From positions 462,343,321 to 462,407,320 of the forward strand of contig CM060990.1 in assembly GCA_030765065.1 (NCBI GenBank): a stretch of DNA of 64,000 nucleotides, read 5' to 3'. The stretch comes from Deroplatys truncata (lineage: Eukaryota > Arthropoda > Insecta > Mantodea > Mantidae). Positions 46,201 to 60,058 of the stretch are shown one piece after another. The notes beneath the pieces are model-generated. The model saw nothing but the letters and a program-made list of their open reading frames with translations, ran no database searches and was not told where the DNA came from. The position numbers and the translations under genes were made by a program. Each line of letters starts with the position of its first letter. Within the stretch, counting starts at the first letter, position 1.

Positions 46201-49200
46201 CAGCCTTGTTTTCAGCTCCTCCAATTATCAATATTTACCAGTAACACCTAATAAAAGATACATATTTACTAGCTCTTCTTCTCCTTGTTTCCTTTTAAAT
46301 TCATTCCACTTCATCCTATTAAAGGTCCCCATTCTTCCTCTTTATATTTCAATGCTCACTCCCATTGTTTCTTACTTCCTTTTTCTTTAAATCCAGGAGC
46401 TGCGTGGACATACATCATCTCACTTTCACTGCTACTTTAGCACTTCTCGTTCATCACATAAAATGTTACATACGTTAATGTATTTAGCTTTTCAAAACCA
46501 AACTTTTCCTGAGTGGCCTAAAGTATTGCTAAGGAACGCAAGCTGGTGTTTTCTTTTCATGTATTTTTCAGCTTTGCAAGAAAGATCCTATTATTTTGTG
46601 AGCAATACACAAAATATTCCATTTCTTTGTTACTATCATAGTGTTATTTCTTAATAATTTGCATGATTAAGAAAAGGACAGTTCAAAGCTCTCTGCTTTG
46701 GTTTCGGTAATTAAGTTTATGGTGTCGGTAAGAGGGTTAAAATGTGCATCAAATGGAACGTTTTATGTACTGAAAAATCTGGAAAACTTGATTCTTAGAA
46801 AACCAGCTTTAAAGACATGTTTACCCTTGTAGTTTTATTACTTTTGTTGAATTGTTATTAAAACCTCCTCCAATATCATTTCAATGATAAAAATGGGATG
46901 CCATACCTAAGTTAATTCAGAATCTAGATTATCGGAAAATAGAAAAAAGAACACAAAATGTGGAAATTTAGACTAAGATGTCACCATAGGTTTCTTAAAA
47001 ATAAACAAAATTCATAGTATATATGGTTTTGTTGCACAAATATATACGCTTGGCATGTTGCGTGTCTAGAAGAAAAGATAAAACACCTCCAGCGAGATCT
47101 TCCTTCACAATTTCAAATTATTCGATGTCTGGGCAGTTCCTGTTTCATCATTCTTTCACAACACAGAAATATACAGCGCATCTAAGCCAAACCTACTAGA
47201 GGACGGCAAAAGAGCGATCTAAACCGGTTTCGGCGTTCGGCTTTTATTTACATAATTAGAAAGCATGAATGAGAGAAGCTACAGAGGCTAGATGAACCAA
47301 TACAAGCGCTGATCAATTTCTACTGATTTGGATAAGCTTTTATTTATATGTACACAAACATATATATATATATATATATATGTTTGCACTGTTACGAAAT
47401 TTTACTTCTTTAGCTATTATAATTATCATCATCGTTATCTTCGGCTTCGTTTCAATAAAAGACGCAACGCACGTGGTACATTTTGTAGTAGTCACCTTCA
47501 TAAGCAATAAATTGGCAGATATTATCGCTAATAAAACTGACATGGTAAATATAATCTAGCAGTACATTGTAACTTCCACATGTGATGCTCATATGTATAA
47601 TAATGCAGGAAAACGTAGTATTGTGCGGTTAGAAATATTCTGGCAATTTTCAACTTCTGTACACATGAAGCAAATTCAATGTTTAATGAAACATTGCGTT
47701 AACTCTAAATTAGCTTATGTGATTAAAATCTGCATTCATGTTTCCAACAATGAGATTGTCGACATGAATCTCCCAGGTAAATGAGGAGGAGAGTAATTAA
47801 GTTTCGTTCCAAATTTTTAATCGAATATCGCGTGGTGAGTTTCTGTGGAAAATTCAATAGTAGCAGATAATAATAAAACTTTTTTGTCATTTCTAATATT
47901 TTTGGCAGTATTTCCTCCCACACTACTGCAGCTCGGATCTCCGTGCATGTAGGATCACTTAAAAACTTCGAAATGCCCATATTCGGTTCCAAAATAAACA
48001 GCTATTCGAGTTAAGGAGGTGAAATATGGCTTGATAAACATATTAAATGGTTGTATGTCCACAGCATATATTTAAACGCACTCACCTCGAAAGGTCGGTC
48101 TCATTTCGTAAGTTATGTGAGCTTTACCGGTGCGAGAATTGACCTCGGAGCATCGTATCTTGCAAGAACTGAGCGCCCAGAGGGTATTTTTTCATGTTTA
48201 TTTTTTTAATATTTGCAGTTTTATATGAGAAGCACTGATTAAATCTTTAGTATTTAAGGGCTTTCTTGTATCTTACGATTTCACCGTTAATCCAGGCAGG
48301 ATTAACAATTGACTTTATTTTCTTGTCAACACTAATAAATTATCAAGTTTTGCTTTTATTGCTGTAAAACTTTAATAAGGCGTATTGCACCTTTTTAACA
48401 CATGCAAATTCGGTGTTTGTGCTTCTGCTTGAGGTAGACCCAAACAAATCTTCAACATTCTTGTATGCGTAAGAAAACACAGCTTTCTTTCAGCTACTTC
48501 AGGTACCGCCAGCAACAGAGCACTCACCGAATACATTATAAGCATGAATGATATAAATCGGAGAGCGCTCGTTCTGCTCGATTCGTCGTTCATGCGAACA
48601 CTCGTAAACTCACACGATGGATCTTCACTGCTGCCGACTAGAGAGGGTCCGATTTACTGTGCTCACCCACTTGAAGGGTCTACGAGGTATAGTGATTCGT
48701 GATATGCATCGATAGCTCCAAAATACTCGTTGCTTGTGATTTCATGCCGTGGTGAGGTTTCCCTTTCTCTCTTTTATTTAAGAGAATGTCCCATAGAAAT
48801 TTTGAGAATTTAAAAAAAAGGAAGACCACATTATTTATTTTCACGAGAGGAATAAATCTCTTCTTCCTCCTTCACCTATAAGTCTCCTTCACGTGATACT
48901 GGTTAGTTGTTAAGGAATTTACAACCTATTTTCGTTTTTGTCACAAACTTATCTTTCTGCATTGTTCATCAAATCAAATGTTGAACGTTACGGAATTTTT
49001 GACCAAGCCGTTTGAATTCTAATTTTATGTTCTTGAAAGATATATAAAAAAAGTTTTTGTAATATTTGCTTATAAGTGAATTTACAATTTTTTCTTGAAA
49101 ACTATAATGGTATAAATAAAAATAACGTTTAATTTTGAAGAAGAGTGGTATAAAAATCGAAGTTTATATTTGAATTTTCACTTTTTAAAATTTACCACTG

Positions 49201-50185
49201 TGGTGGTCTATTCACAAAGAATTACACTTTTTTAAATTAATACCTCAAAAGGTTTAAAATATATTGGACTGGAATTTAAAGACTTCATATGGGTATATTG
49301 GATAAAACCATGATTTAATTTTACACAATGAAGTCTTTGGCATTTGTGGAAGTCAGTATTTTTATTCCATTAACTCTTTTGTAGCATTTGTCCTACAGAA
49401 GCTATGGATAAAGTGATGATGAGGGATGCTCAAGTGAGTCTGGAATTGGAGAGGCTGAAGGTTACCCAACGTTTATCCTTTAAGGTTAAGGAATTCCAGG
49501 AAAAAGGAAATGTTATGAAGGAAATCCACTGAAGACGAAATTGAAACACTTGTGCCCTCCAAATTAATGGCAACACACTGCCCATTACATATATTTTTCA
49601 CCTGCTTTACTCTCATCAAAATACAACAGAGTCTGGAGATATTAATGAGAGTGTGAATGTGTGTGTGTATAAGGTCTTATGTATAAAACCCAAAGAAAAA
49701 ACAGAAATCCAGCGACTACTGTACAGGTTAACACCATTGCTGACAGACCAATGTTCCAAAGGTAAAAGGCCGCCGATATGACCACGTAGGTAAATGCGGG
49801 GTGTAGATGGAACAATAAAAACTAAAATAAAACTTTTACATCAGGACTTAAGGGAAAAGAACCAAGAAAATAGTTTTATACAAAAGAAGGAAATAGTGAA
49901 TGTTCAAAATACTGCTTACAATGAAGAATGATAAATATAAAAAAATTGAAAGGCAAATTTCTGATTGGTGACATTGCGGATCAAAAACATTATATATGTT
50001 TATACTGACCTTGTATAGTTTGGCATATTGGTCTGTTACGAAAGAACTTGGCGTGTTTTGTTTTCAGATAAGCAAGGGTCACTTAATTATAATGATGCAA
50101 CACATATTAGACTGTATTGGCTAATAACCATACATGAAACTTATGTCTGGAAGTCAACTTTAATACGAAGTGTCATTAAAGTAGA
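46201..50185. other. Gene-poor AT-rich stretch
   Basis: It contains an AT run (47361-47381). A short frame at 49404 (MDKVMMRDAQVSLELERLK) stops after 41 residues and is unrecognised. No gene or repeat was identified. Confidence 0.5.
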
Positions 50186-50188
50186 ATA

Positions 50189-50876
50189 TTAGAGGTATCT
50201 ACACCATTTATAGTAATGCAGCTGCATTTTCTTCAGAGAATCCATGCCGTGTCTTAATAGGCTGCATAATAGGGTATTAATGTAACCGATCTGTAGTGTG
50301 TCCTCTCCGTCGCACTTCAAGCACTTGTTAGAATCAGAGAGTTGAATTTTATGCAACCTACTGCGAGTAGGCAGGGTATCATGAACCACTTGAGACCATA
50401 AGAACCGAATTTCAGCTGGAAGATGTTTCAAAGAGATGTGAAATAAATCAGAATAAGGAACGTTCGGAGGCAAAACCTTCGTTATTCTCATTTAACAGCC
50501 TTACAATTCCGGAAATGAATGTCATGTTGCCGTTACTTAATTCAAAAAGCATACGCGATATCAGTGCACACAATATTTTATATTTCTTTTTCAAAATGCA
50601 ATATTTATGTTTAAAGTATTTAGGGGGAGAAATTGTGTAAAAGAAAAATATTGCTAATAGTTCAGCCGTGTAAAAGCTTGCTGACTCAAAAGGCGGAGTC
50701 CAGGTTTCTAACGAAAGTACCAGTTGAATGATTTGAAAAGTGATGTCGTATGGTCGCGCGTTTTCTAGGAATCTAATGAGGAAGCATCTGATGAAAACTA
50801 GTGGTTTTTTAGCACAGATAATTGCAAATCCACCATGATGGTATTGAATTTTGACTAGATACGTCTTCAACACCAT
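50189..50876 (-). pseudogene. LINE C-terminal relic (RNase H-like and cysteine motif)
   Basis: On the minus strand the frame at 50448-50876 includes FESASFYTAELLAI. This resembles the first part of a retroelement RNase H domain (F-AEL-AI). It is followed at 50189-50491 by AEIRFLWSQVVHDTLPTRSR and LHKIQLSDSNKCLKCDGEDT, a common form of the non-LTR C-terminus. The stretch between them is not conserved, so the copy is worn and probably internally deleted. The clade cannot be named. It is on the opposite strand to the LINE at 22-25 kb and differs from it in wording. Confidence 0.55.
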
Positions 50877-50992
50877 CCTTTATCCCTAAGAATCTGTATT
50901 GAAGTAGAAAGAAGACACAGAGGTCACGCGGCAAGCACTGATCTGAGATGTAGTGGCACAGAGGTCATTAACAAATTATGTACTGTCTTCTG

Positions 50993-51293
50993 TGTTCCGT
51001 GGTGCAGTGCTCCGCTTCTCGGTCACGAAATGCGCCTGCGTTCGAGCTCATCTATGGAGGAGCGGATTTTTCGGTCCATGTATGGGACTGGTGCATCTTG
51101 AGGAATATAAGAAACTAGTATTGGAAGCGATATTTTAGTCATGAAAACAAACTGGCTGGTGATCGCTTGGAAATGATATCACCTCCCCATACCGGTTGGA
51201 TGATCGTTCGCCTCTTCCGTGCGAATGTGCACTTGAGACCAGCAATCGGGTTGATAGGTCTTGGGCCCTTATGTGCTGTTCTGCCACAGGTTA

Positions 51294-51333
<40 letters not shown>

Positions 51334-51335
51334 CA
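50993..51335 (+). mobile_element. SINE-like element with (TTA)n tail (family C)
   Basis: The tRNA-like start TTCCGTGGTGCAGTGCTC and a B-box-like GCGTTCGAGCTC (51040) are followed about 200 bases later by CTTGGGCCCTTATGTGCTG and a TTA run (51294-51331). Such a GGCCCTT phrase before a trinucleotide tail is seen in insect SINEs. It differs from families A and B. Confidence 0.6.
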
Positions 51336-54300
51336 TCATCATCATATCATCATCATTCTTAGTATTCCACGACAAGTTCCAGTAATGGCTTAAAATAGCA
51401 AAATAATGTTACTAGTCATTGTTTTTTTATAAGTAACGTAAACCTTATTCGGAATCTACAGTCTAATACATTTATCTTTATTTTGTTTTTGGTTCATGCT
51501 TGAATGTAATTTTTTCCATAATACACATAAAAAGTATTTTCTAGGCAAAGTTTGTATCTTGCCACAAGTGGCATTTTTATCATCATCTATTCGAATCCTA
51601 AAAGAATATTTACAACCCAAACGGACCCTAAAACTGCATCTTTAAAATATGTGTGTGTTTTTAACCTTTCATGCAAGAGAGGACAAATCGACTCTTATGA
51701 AACTTGATATGTAACTTATGTACCTTTGATTTCTCTTAGTGCATAGGCTTTATGGCATTTTAATTACTTCATTCAAAGTGGGAGTTCCTAATAGATTGCA
51801 AAACTAAAACATCAATATTTCGCTTATTATTCAGTTTCTCAAAAACTGACCTTTAACAAAAGTTTCTGATAAGTTCTTATTTATCAAAACTTAATACGAA
51901 CAATATTTATGAAGTTTTATCAATTTTCCGTTATTATTACTCGTATGTCTATACCGGTTATCATGAGAAACAATTATATACCGTTCGCATTACTAACATA
52001 AGGAAGAAGCACTAGCTTATGTACTGTTAAAGCTGTTACTTGTGTATATCGTATTTAACACCCCTAAGAAAACTAGTTTTATTGGTCTTTGATAATTGTT
52101 TTTCCACACTAGTCGTATGTAGGCACTAAGTTGGAAAGCAACTTGAAAAATTCAATGCTACCGTGCCAATGCTCTGATACCTTAATTATTGATGGGTAGA
52201 TATACATAATTAAATGAAGAAATAATAGTAAATAGAGAAATAATTGCTATAAATAATTTCCGCATATTAAATCAATGTATAATGTAACAAGCTCGAATTG
52301 AAAACTTTGTCCGAGGAACAGGTCGTTAGCCAGTCATGTTAACCAAGTCATTAGCAACAGCCGAAATAGCGAACACATTAGCTTAAGGTTTCTGGGAATT
52401 CAGTTAGGTTAAATTCAGCACGTCTGCAGGCACGTAAGTCAATTATGTAAATTAGAGAGGCAAAATAAATTCTTAGAAAAGAGGAAGGCTCAGTTAGTAA
52501 CAGTCCCAGATGCACATGAAGAGAGTTGAATGTTGGCCCGGGTGTGAAAGAACGTTGGAAAGGGAAAAATATGTAAGCGGGGCTAAAATCAATACAGAGG
52601 CGCGTAATTTAAATCAGAAAGCTACTTTTAGTAGTGGCGCTTGTACTTACAGTTGTTTGTGCACACCTTCGTGCACACGGTTGTGCATATATTACTCTCT
52701 CTCTCTCTCTGGTACCGTCGCCGGTGCGCACTGCTCATGTGATTTTTTAAGCGTTTGGTGACGCGCTTGTGTGAGTAAGATTTCGCAGCTGTTGCGAGGG
52801 GTCTCGCCGATAAGCATTTTAGCGACTCACGGCAAGTTACTCTACTAGTTTCTTTTATTACGCAAACAGTTATTACAATTTCGAGTGCTACAATTCAGAG
52901 ATAGTCTATCATTTTAAACGATCCGCAACTCACTTCAATAACTCAAATATTAGGTCACAATAAAGTTCTTAGTCAATCTAAACTGCTGCCTTTAACAATA
53001 TGCCCACGCATACCCTGAGAGAAAGATCTCAGAGCTTACCACTAGAGCAGCCGGTGTATTAGACAACAGAACGAGCTATGAGATCACAACAGCAGAATCA
53101 ACAACGAAGCAGATAAAGCAAATGGCTTCAAAAGTGGCGAGATACCCATATTCGCATTTAACTTTATGGGATTCAGGTTGCCCCGTAAACCTTCAAGGCG
53201 ATCTCAAATACTATAGATATTATATCCAAAGCCAACTCGCAATGTTGCAAGTATTTTACATTTCCAGGCTTTAACCGTTGTTTGGATTAATGTGAGCTTT
53301 GATTATATTTCTTCCAAACTGGCTGTCTGTAGGCACTAAGCTGGAAAACATTCGTACTCTATGTGCTTGCTTTGTAAATACCTATTAATATTTTATTTAT
53401 TTAGGAGATGAAATTAGAGGCCGTGTTATGCCCTGTGTCCTAGGGAACAACAGTGATTCTCAGTGGTGATAAAATTATCAAAATCGGTTTGAGTGGTTTA
53501 CGAAATTCCTCCCCCGAAACACACACTTTTTCTTTTTATAATACTGATAGACAAAGAAAAAACATATTTTATCGTTCAGTAGAACCGCTTGTAAGCATTT
53601 TAATGAAACAAGTAGGACATTTCTTGGTTGTTACCTTGAAAACTGCCATCGTTTTAAGGAAAGAACACAGTTTATTTTACCAATAAAGTGTTATCAGTCG
53701 ACTGTGCCAAAGCATATAATCATAGTCAGAATCCCATGGGCGTTTAGGATAGCTTTCCGCGAAGTTAATCCGCACTGGTACCGTATTTGCGAGCACGATA
53801 TCCGTCATTGCTAGAAGCACATAAACAAATCCGCCGTCACTCTCTTCAAGGCACGTATGTCCACCATTAACCTCGATACAGACTCACTCAGTCACATAAA
53901 AACCTGAGCAGTGACCTCAGTTTCTTAAAGAGGTAAGGTCAACTACAGAAGCTTGGCTTGTGTAGCAAGGAAATAAATGTCGCAAAGTAAAACGCCTATT
54001 ACTTATTAGTGAATAAAAGAAACCCAATTCTAAAATTCTAAGGTGTAAATTTGTAATCTGATTAAACCTCAAGAGGATTTCACGCTTAAGTAGCAGTCAA
54101 GATCAAGTACTCGGTTCCTTTGCTTGATTTTGAAGTATTAATGTCTCATTATCAGATTAATCTACTTCACGAACTAAATTTTAAAAGGCACGACATTGTT
54201 TATTAAGTGATTTGGAGATTAAAGTTACCCGGCATTCAAGTATTAATATCACGTAGTCGGTAAAAATAGTATTAACAAGCATTTTAGATATATTCAAGAG

Positions 54301-54927
54301 CACTGTAAAAGAAAACTATAAAAAAGAAAAAAAATGATAACTAATTGAGTTTAGTTTTATCAACATGCAGAGTTCGAAGGCTAAAGATGGAAGTGGGCAA
54401 AATTGTACCCGTTACCCACTATCGTACTCAAGAAATTATAGTTTCCTTTAAGTGTTAATGTTCTGAGACCAACTGGCTATAACCGACTTTGTACCTATTG
54501 CCTGTCACACTAACGGATGTTTAGTCTGTGGCCGCAGTTGTTTCCGCTGAATGTTTCTTTTCAGTCTGTTCTAAATCTCCATATTTTGGAAAACGAAATG
54601 TACCAATGTAACACGCATTTGAAAGTATTTCGTTTCCTTTTATAAATTTAATCTTAAAGTCAAATAATAAAACATGTTACAAATACACCATTTTATTATT
54701 CCTGGCGTTGGTCTCTAGGTGCTACTATTGCTATTACTACCGACACCATCATCATAATCATCATCAGCGGCATTACTATCAATGTCATAGTATTGCCCAG
54801 AGCCATAATTTTTTAAAACAAAACTGAATACTAGCAATCTTTAACCTTTTAGAGAACAAAAACTGCCAGATTCAAATACCCCTTAAAAATAGTAGAATAG
54901 ATATTTTCTGAAATAATTATAATATTA

Positions 54928-54976
<49 letters not shown>

Positions 54977-56475
54977 TAAGAATTTTATGTCTTAAAAGAC
55001 TCATCATTTCCTTTTTAAGTGATCAACGTCCCTTTAACAACTCTGGCTCCTAGTTTGGCTAAAATAAAAGAATGGACCCAACTTAATAATAAGCATCAGA
55101 ATGTTGCATTCATCATAACCGATTTGTCCAATAATTAGCTCATTCCTTTGGTTTCTCAAATCAAGTGGAGGTTTTATCAACAATATGCTACAATATTTTA
55201 TCTAAGATCGTTGATATTTTAAGTAACCGAGCACTGAAAAGCAGAAGTTTACACAAAGAAATGTCGCTATAAACCTAATGTCTACTGCGTATTGCCCCTT
55301 GTTAGCTCTCAACCGTTAACTGGTGTTCGTATTCCCACAAAGTCTTAGCGTTTTACCCGCCGCTAGAGACGAACATACACTCGAGTGCAGTAAAAGTGGC
55401 TGATAATGGAACACAACAGTTTATGTTGGTACTGACAAATCTAGCCCCACCCTCTGCCAGAGTAATGTCTTTCTTCCTTGTGCATAATTCTAACCACATG
55501 ATTTTCACATTAGTTTATCTTCCCAAAATATAGTCGAAGGCAACACCGCCATGTGTCTGTTTTCATTAGCTGAATACCCTTAGGGTAATGCTTTTGTGAA
55601 TTTTTGCTCAAATATCAAATGTAATAAAATACAAAGTAGAAATAAAGACGAAAGTTAAGAAATCTTTGCTTTTTTGTGCTTTAAATAAGCCTTTACCTTG
55701 TGTTTTCATGCTGCACAACGTTTTCTAGATGCTAGTCATTTCTAAAGCACCTAATGGAGAGTATTAAATCTTAAATTTATTTATTTTCAATTCAAAATGC
55801 GTTAGATACTACAGTTTTTTAAACTATTCACATCCTTGAAAACTTTAGAAGAGCTTTGGATATTAAGGAGTTAAAATTTGTTGGGAATACCAAATATTAA
55901 AATATTAATTTGAAATTAAATATGTTCCACAACTTCTATTCGTAAACTTAAAAAAAAGGTTAATAACATCTATACATAACGAGTGTATTCTAATGCGCTA
56001 ACCAAAACTAATACCTTCACAGCAATTTCTTATCTTTGTATTTTAGGTTCAAAATAAAAATCTGGAATACATGTAATGAACCGTTTGGTGCGAAGAACAT
56101 GTTGTATTGGTATATAAAGTAGGTAACTACTATGGTAAAATTATAGTGTTTAGGGCTCCGTTAAATAGCATTAAAAAGCGTAAAAGGATTATTAAGATTA
56201 CCTTAGAATTGTGTTTTTTAGCAGACATTGACACTTCCCGAGCCTGTGACCCATCCACCCACCCTTTTAAGAACCCTTTCATTTATAGTAAAATTCTGTC
56301 TTAACGAAAACAAATTTCGCCATTTTGTCGATAGTTCACTTGCGCGTAGGGAACTATCAACTTATCGTAGTTATCAAATCCGCTAGATTGGGATTGTTGT
56401 TGTTGTTGCTGTTCCGCATAGGTTGACAGAAGAAAGGGGTACAAGTGTAATTAACGCGAACAGGTTATTTGAATT
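51336..56475. other. Gene-poor stretch with microsatellites and a small repeat fragment
   Basis: It contains a (CT)n run at 52694-52711, an (ATA)n run at 54931-54975 and an ATC-rich stretch at 54749-54765. At 53478-53560, AAAATCGGTTTGAGTGG and ACACACACTTTTTC resemble the end of a dispersed repeat of the kind at 31.4-32.3 kb. No gene was recognised. Confidence 0.5.
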
Positions 56476-56482
56476 CCGTACA

Positions 56483-56484
<2 letters not shown>

Positions 56485-56522
<38 letters not shown>

Positions 56523-56579
56523 CCTAGAAGTCATAAGCTAACCGCGGGCTATATTTCGACACCACAGGACCCGTCATTC

Positions 56580-56633
<54 letters not shown>

Positions 56634-57294
56634 CCTAGGCATCGTAGCCTAACCTCGGGCTAAACTTCGGTACCACAGGACCCTGCCATCCCGTTCATAT
56701 ATATACACACACTAACCTAGTCGTCGTAACCTAACCTCGAGCTAAACTTCGGTGCCACAGGACCCTGCCATCCCGTTCATATACTCATACACGCTAACCT
56801 AGTCGTCGTAGCTTAACCCTGGGCTAAATTTTGGTATCACAGGACCCTGCCATCCCGTTCATATACTCATACACGCTAACCAAGTGGTCGTAGCTTAACC
56901 CTGGGCTAAATTTTGGTACCACAGGACCCTGCCATGCCGTTCATATACTCATACACGCTAACCTAGTCGTCGTAGCTTAACCCCGGGCTAAATTTCGGTA
57001 TCACAGGACCCTGCCATTTCGATCACACACACACACAAACACACACACACACAAACTAACCTACGCGTCGAAGCCTAAAGTTGGGCTAAATTTCGGTATC
57101 ACAGGACCCTGCCATTTCTTTCACACGCACACACACACTAACCTACGCGTCGAAGGCTAAAGTCGGGCTAAATTTCGGTATCACAGGACCCTGTCATTCC
57201 GTTCACACACACACTACCCTACGCGTCCTAGCCTAAAGTCGAGCTAAATTTCGGTATCACAGGACCCTGCCATTTCGTTTACACACACACACAC
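56485..57294 (+). repeat. CA-rich minisatellite, left block (about nine units)
   Basis: Units of about 75-110 bases contain ACTAACCTA, then a GTCG-AGCCTAA stretch, GGGCTAAATTTCGGTATCAC and AGGACCCTGCCAT, and are separated by CA runs of variable length. Unit cores start near 56520, 56631, 56709, 56791, 56873, 56955, 57053, 57137 and 57213. The array is cut by the LTR element and resumes at 61515. Confidence 0.93.
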
Positions 57295-58291
57295 TGTAAC
57301 GGTATTACTTACAAATGTGTGTGTATGTGTGTTTACTTCATGTGAAGCCATCTTGTGACGTCATTCATTTGTTCGGTTTGTAGCTCCATCTGGTGTTAGC
57401 AATTTGCAGAAGTGTTAGTGTTCGAAAGAATGCGACTGTTATTTGATTTAATTTTTGTTTACTGTCCTCCGGCTAGCTATTATTTCTCGGTCGAACATGT
57501 CTCTTGATCAGGGTGTGTAAACGGAAAGGAACCTTTTATCCAAATATAACACTGATGAAGAAATTTGTTTTACACATTTATTGTCGAACACGTTAACTAT
57601 CACATTTATACATTGATCTTAACACTCGCCAAACTGAAACTGTTATAATAACTCCTTACTGATCACTTTTAATCCACGTACTTCAACTTTTTGTATAATT
57701 AACCTTACACCACTTTAGATTATTCATAATTCTGCTGCGCGTAACTTGTGAATCGATACCCGACGTTTGCCGTACAAATACTTTCGACGAACTGACTGAC
57801 TGAAGACGACGTGTAGTGTACACAGATTTTTGATGAACTGACCGGAATGCGACGTGTAGTGTACAAAGAATTTTGATGAACTGAGGGCGATCTACCTCTG
57901 ACTTGGCTTTTTATACTCATACACACCGATATGCCTAAAGATTATAACTGAACTGCAATTGGCTAATAAAACTCGCCAACATTAGTGTCTATTTTTATAT
58001 CCAATGAAAATTATGAATACATATGCTCTAGGGAAATTTTCCAGAAGGTTCTAAACGGAAAAACGCGCCAACATTACGCAACTTCCTCGTTTCCAATAAT
58101 GATAAACAGCTCACCCCCCTCGCTGCATTATTGCGCGCTAGTATTGACAGTTTCAGTAAGGCAGTATAAACTTACTTCCCAACAATAATTACAATCAACA
58201 AACATCTCAAATCAATGTCACATAATAATGCATATTCATACTATAATCATTATTTACATTTAAGTAATTTGTGATACAAATTACTGCATCA
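57295..58291 (-). repeat. 3' LTR of the gag-only element
   Basis: It has the same length as the other LTR and differs at about seven sites by eye. It has the same TATA-like and AATAAA signals at matching positions. Confidence 0.93.
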
Positions 58292-59011
58292 TATGCCCCA
58301 CTAGAAACATAATTATAAATATTTACAACTTGTTTGGAAATTTTATAATTGGGTTTTTAGTCTCCTAAATCTTGGAACACACGCTATCACTTTCACTTAA
58401 CACTTCACACGTATTTAACACACGACATATGTTTTTTTTTATCTCGCCACTACTTACTGGCTCTTGTTTAATGTGTTTAGACATTAATCTGACATTACAA
58501 AATTTTTTATAGCAAATACTGTACCCTGAAGTATTTAATTACTGTTACAAAATTGTTTACTTTAAGTTGTTGACAAAAATTTGTGCATTTAAGAATTTTT
58601 GTAATTACTATACATATTTACTAAAATATTCACCCTCTACACAAATGTATTTACATCTCTTAAATCTAAATACTGTTTCATATTTTCTGTTTGCTACATA
58701 AGTATTTGTTTTTGTTTTTTTTTAATTATTTTACCCCATTTTTGTTGTTTTGTACATTATATTCACAATACTCTTGGAATTATATTTACGTACTTTTACT
58801 TGAATATGACATTAAGTTTTAATTTTTAATTTCAAATACTGTTACAGTTACTAAAAATTTAATTTTTTTTTAAAAAAACATATCTCTTTTTTTTATAATT
58901 TATTTCTCTTTTCAAATGACATATATAAATAGTTAACCCTCTTACATTCCAATACATTTCTCTGCAGGTCATCTTTAACTATCCAGCATTTACTTTACAT
59001 CTCATTGCTAT

Positions 59012-60058
59012 TTACCCTCCTGGATCAAATTGTGTGTGGCTAAACATTACTCGTAGCCGTATCCTAACCTTCAAATTTTTGTTCATGAATAACCTCTTGT
59101 ATTCATATGAAATTTCGTCCCCTGATAACATTTGAAAACAATCTACAGTTTCTTGAGCAACACATCTTTTAACAACTGTCATTTTCAATTCTTCTACTAT
59201 CTCTTTAATTTGAGAGTACTCTGACAAATCTGTACTAAACTGTACTGGACAGGAGTTTTCAATTTGAACATCTTGGTACTTGTTAATTTCAGAAATTAGC
59301 TTTTGATTATTTACAGTCAAAACTTTAACTTCTTCAGACAATTTATTTCTCTGTGTTTCCGACTCCTTCTGAATTTCAGATATTTTCCCTCTGAAATTAA
59401 CTTGTACCTGAATTAAATCTGCATTTGTAACTTCCATCATCTCTCTTAACTCACTTGAAATGCTACTCATTCGGCTACCTAACTCTGTACATTTTACATC
59501 AACATGTTCAAACTTAGTATTAACCTCACTTTTTTGGTTTGATATTTCCCTGCTCATTTCTGACATTTTCTTTGAAACTTCACCTATCTCATTTGCTATC
59601 ATTTCCTGATTTTCATTTCTCATTCTCATCATGCTACTATCTAGCTCCATGAATTTCTTTTCAATTTCTTCCCTGTTTTGTTCTAAGCTCTTACCAATAT
59701 CTTCCCTCAATTCCCTATGACTCTTTTGCATATCTTCCCTGTTTTGATCTATTTTCCTTTCTAATTTCTCATTACTCTTACCTATATCTTCCCTTATATT
59801 CTGAATATTCTTATTTACTGTTTCGCCAAAATTTCTCATCATTTCCATCATCATACTAGCATCAAAATGAACATTTCCTGCTATTTTATTCTGGCTTTCT
59901 TCACTAACATTTCCTCCCTCAAATTCTACATTGTTTGAGCTATTTTCTGTAACCTGTATTGAATTACAGCTAACTGTTACATTATCCCCTTCCATTATTG
60001 TTTCTTCAATATTATTAGTAGCCATTGTCTTCTTTATCCTACCACTCCTCAAGTACAT
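59012..60058 (-). CDS. Coiled-coil gag-like protein of the LTR element (348 aa)
   Basis: This is the longest open frame in the window. It starts MYLRSGR, a beginning seen in insect gypsy-type gag proteins. A Ser/Asn/Glu-rich stretch (about residues 20-65) follows. A long heptad-rich coiled coil (about 70-260) contains repeated EDIGKS, NREDMQK and NREEIEKK words. A short C-terminal part includes EIVEELKMTVVKRC. No zinc knuckle or protease motif is visible, so a nucleocapsid role is not shown. It begins about 460 bases inside the 5' LTR, as a gag gene should, and the frame looks whole. Gag identity rests mainly on position and the MYLRSGR start; a different structural role is possible. Confidence 0.8.
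   Translation of the reverse strand: MYLRSGRIKKTMATNNIEETIMEGDNVTVSCNSIQVTENSSNNVEFEGGNVSEESQNKIAGNVHFDASMMMEMMRNFGETVNKNIQNIREDIGKSNEKLERKIDQNREDMQKSHRELREDIGKSLEQNREEIEKKFMELDSSMMRMRNENQEMIANEIGEVSKKMSEMSREISNQKSEVNTKFEHVDVKCTELGSRMSSISSELREMMEVTNADLIQVQVNFRGKISEIQKESETQRNKLSEEVKVLTVNNQKLISEINKYQDVQIENSCPVQFSTDLSEYSQIKEIVEELKMTVVKRCVAQETVDCFQMLSGDEISYEYKRLFMNKNLKVRIRLRVMFSHTQFDPGG

Noticed and set aside
50448-50876. 142-codon minus frame as a host gene
   Set aside because: Only a short RNase H-like phrase is recognisable and the downstream frame has a LINE cysteine motif, so it is treated as a LINE relic.
51139-51393. Frames rich in Ile or Tyr
   Set aside because: They are translations of the TTA tail of a SINE-like element.
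56485-57294. Regularly spaced repeats resembling a CRISPR array
   Set aside because: The repeats are long and imperfect, the spacers are CA runs rather than unique sequence, and the context is eukaryotic. It is a minisatellite.
57720-57926. 68-codon minus frame repeated at 60943-61149
   Set aside because: Identical because it lies within both LTRs; it covers the promoter region of the LTR and is not a separate gene.
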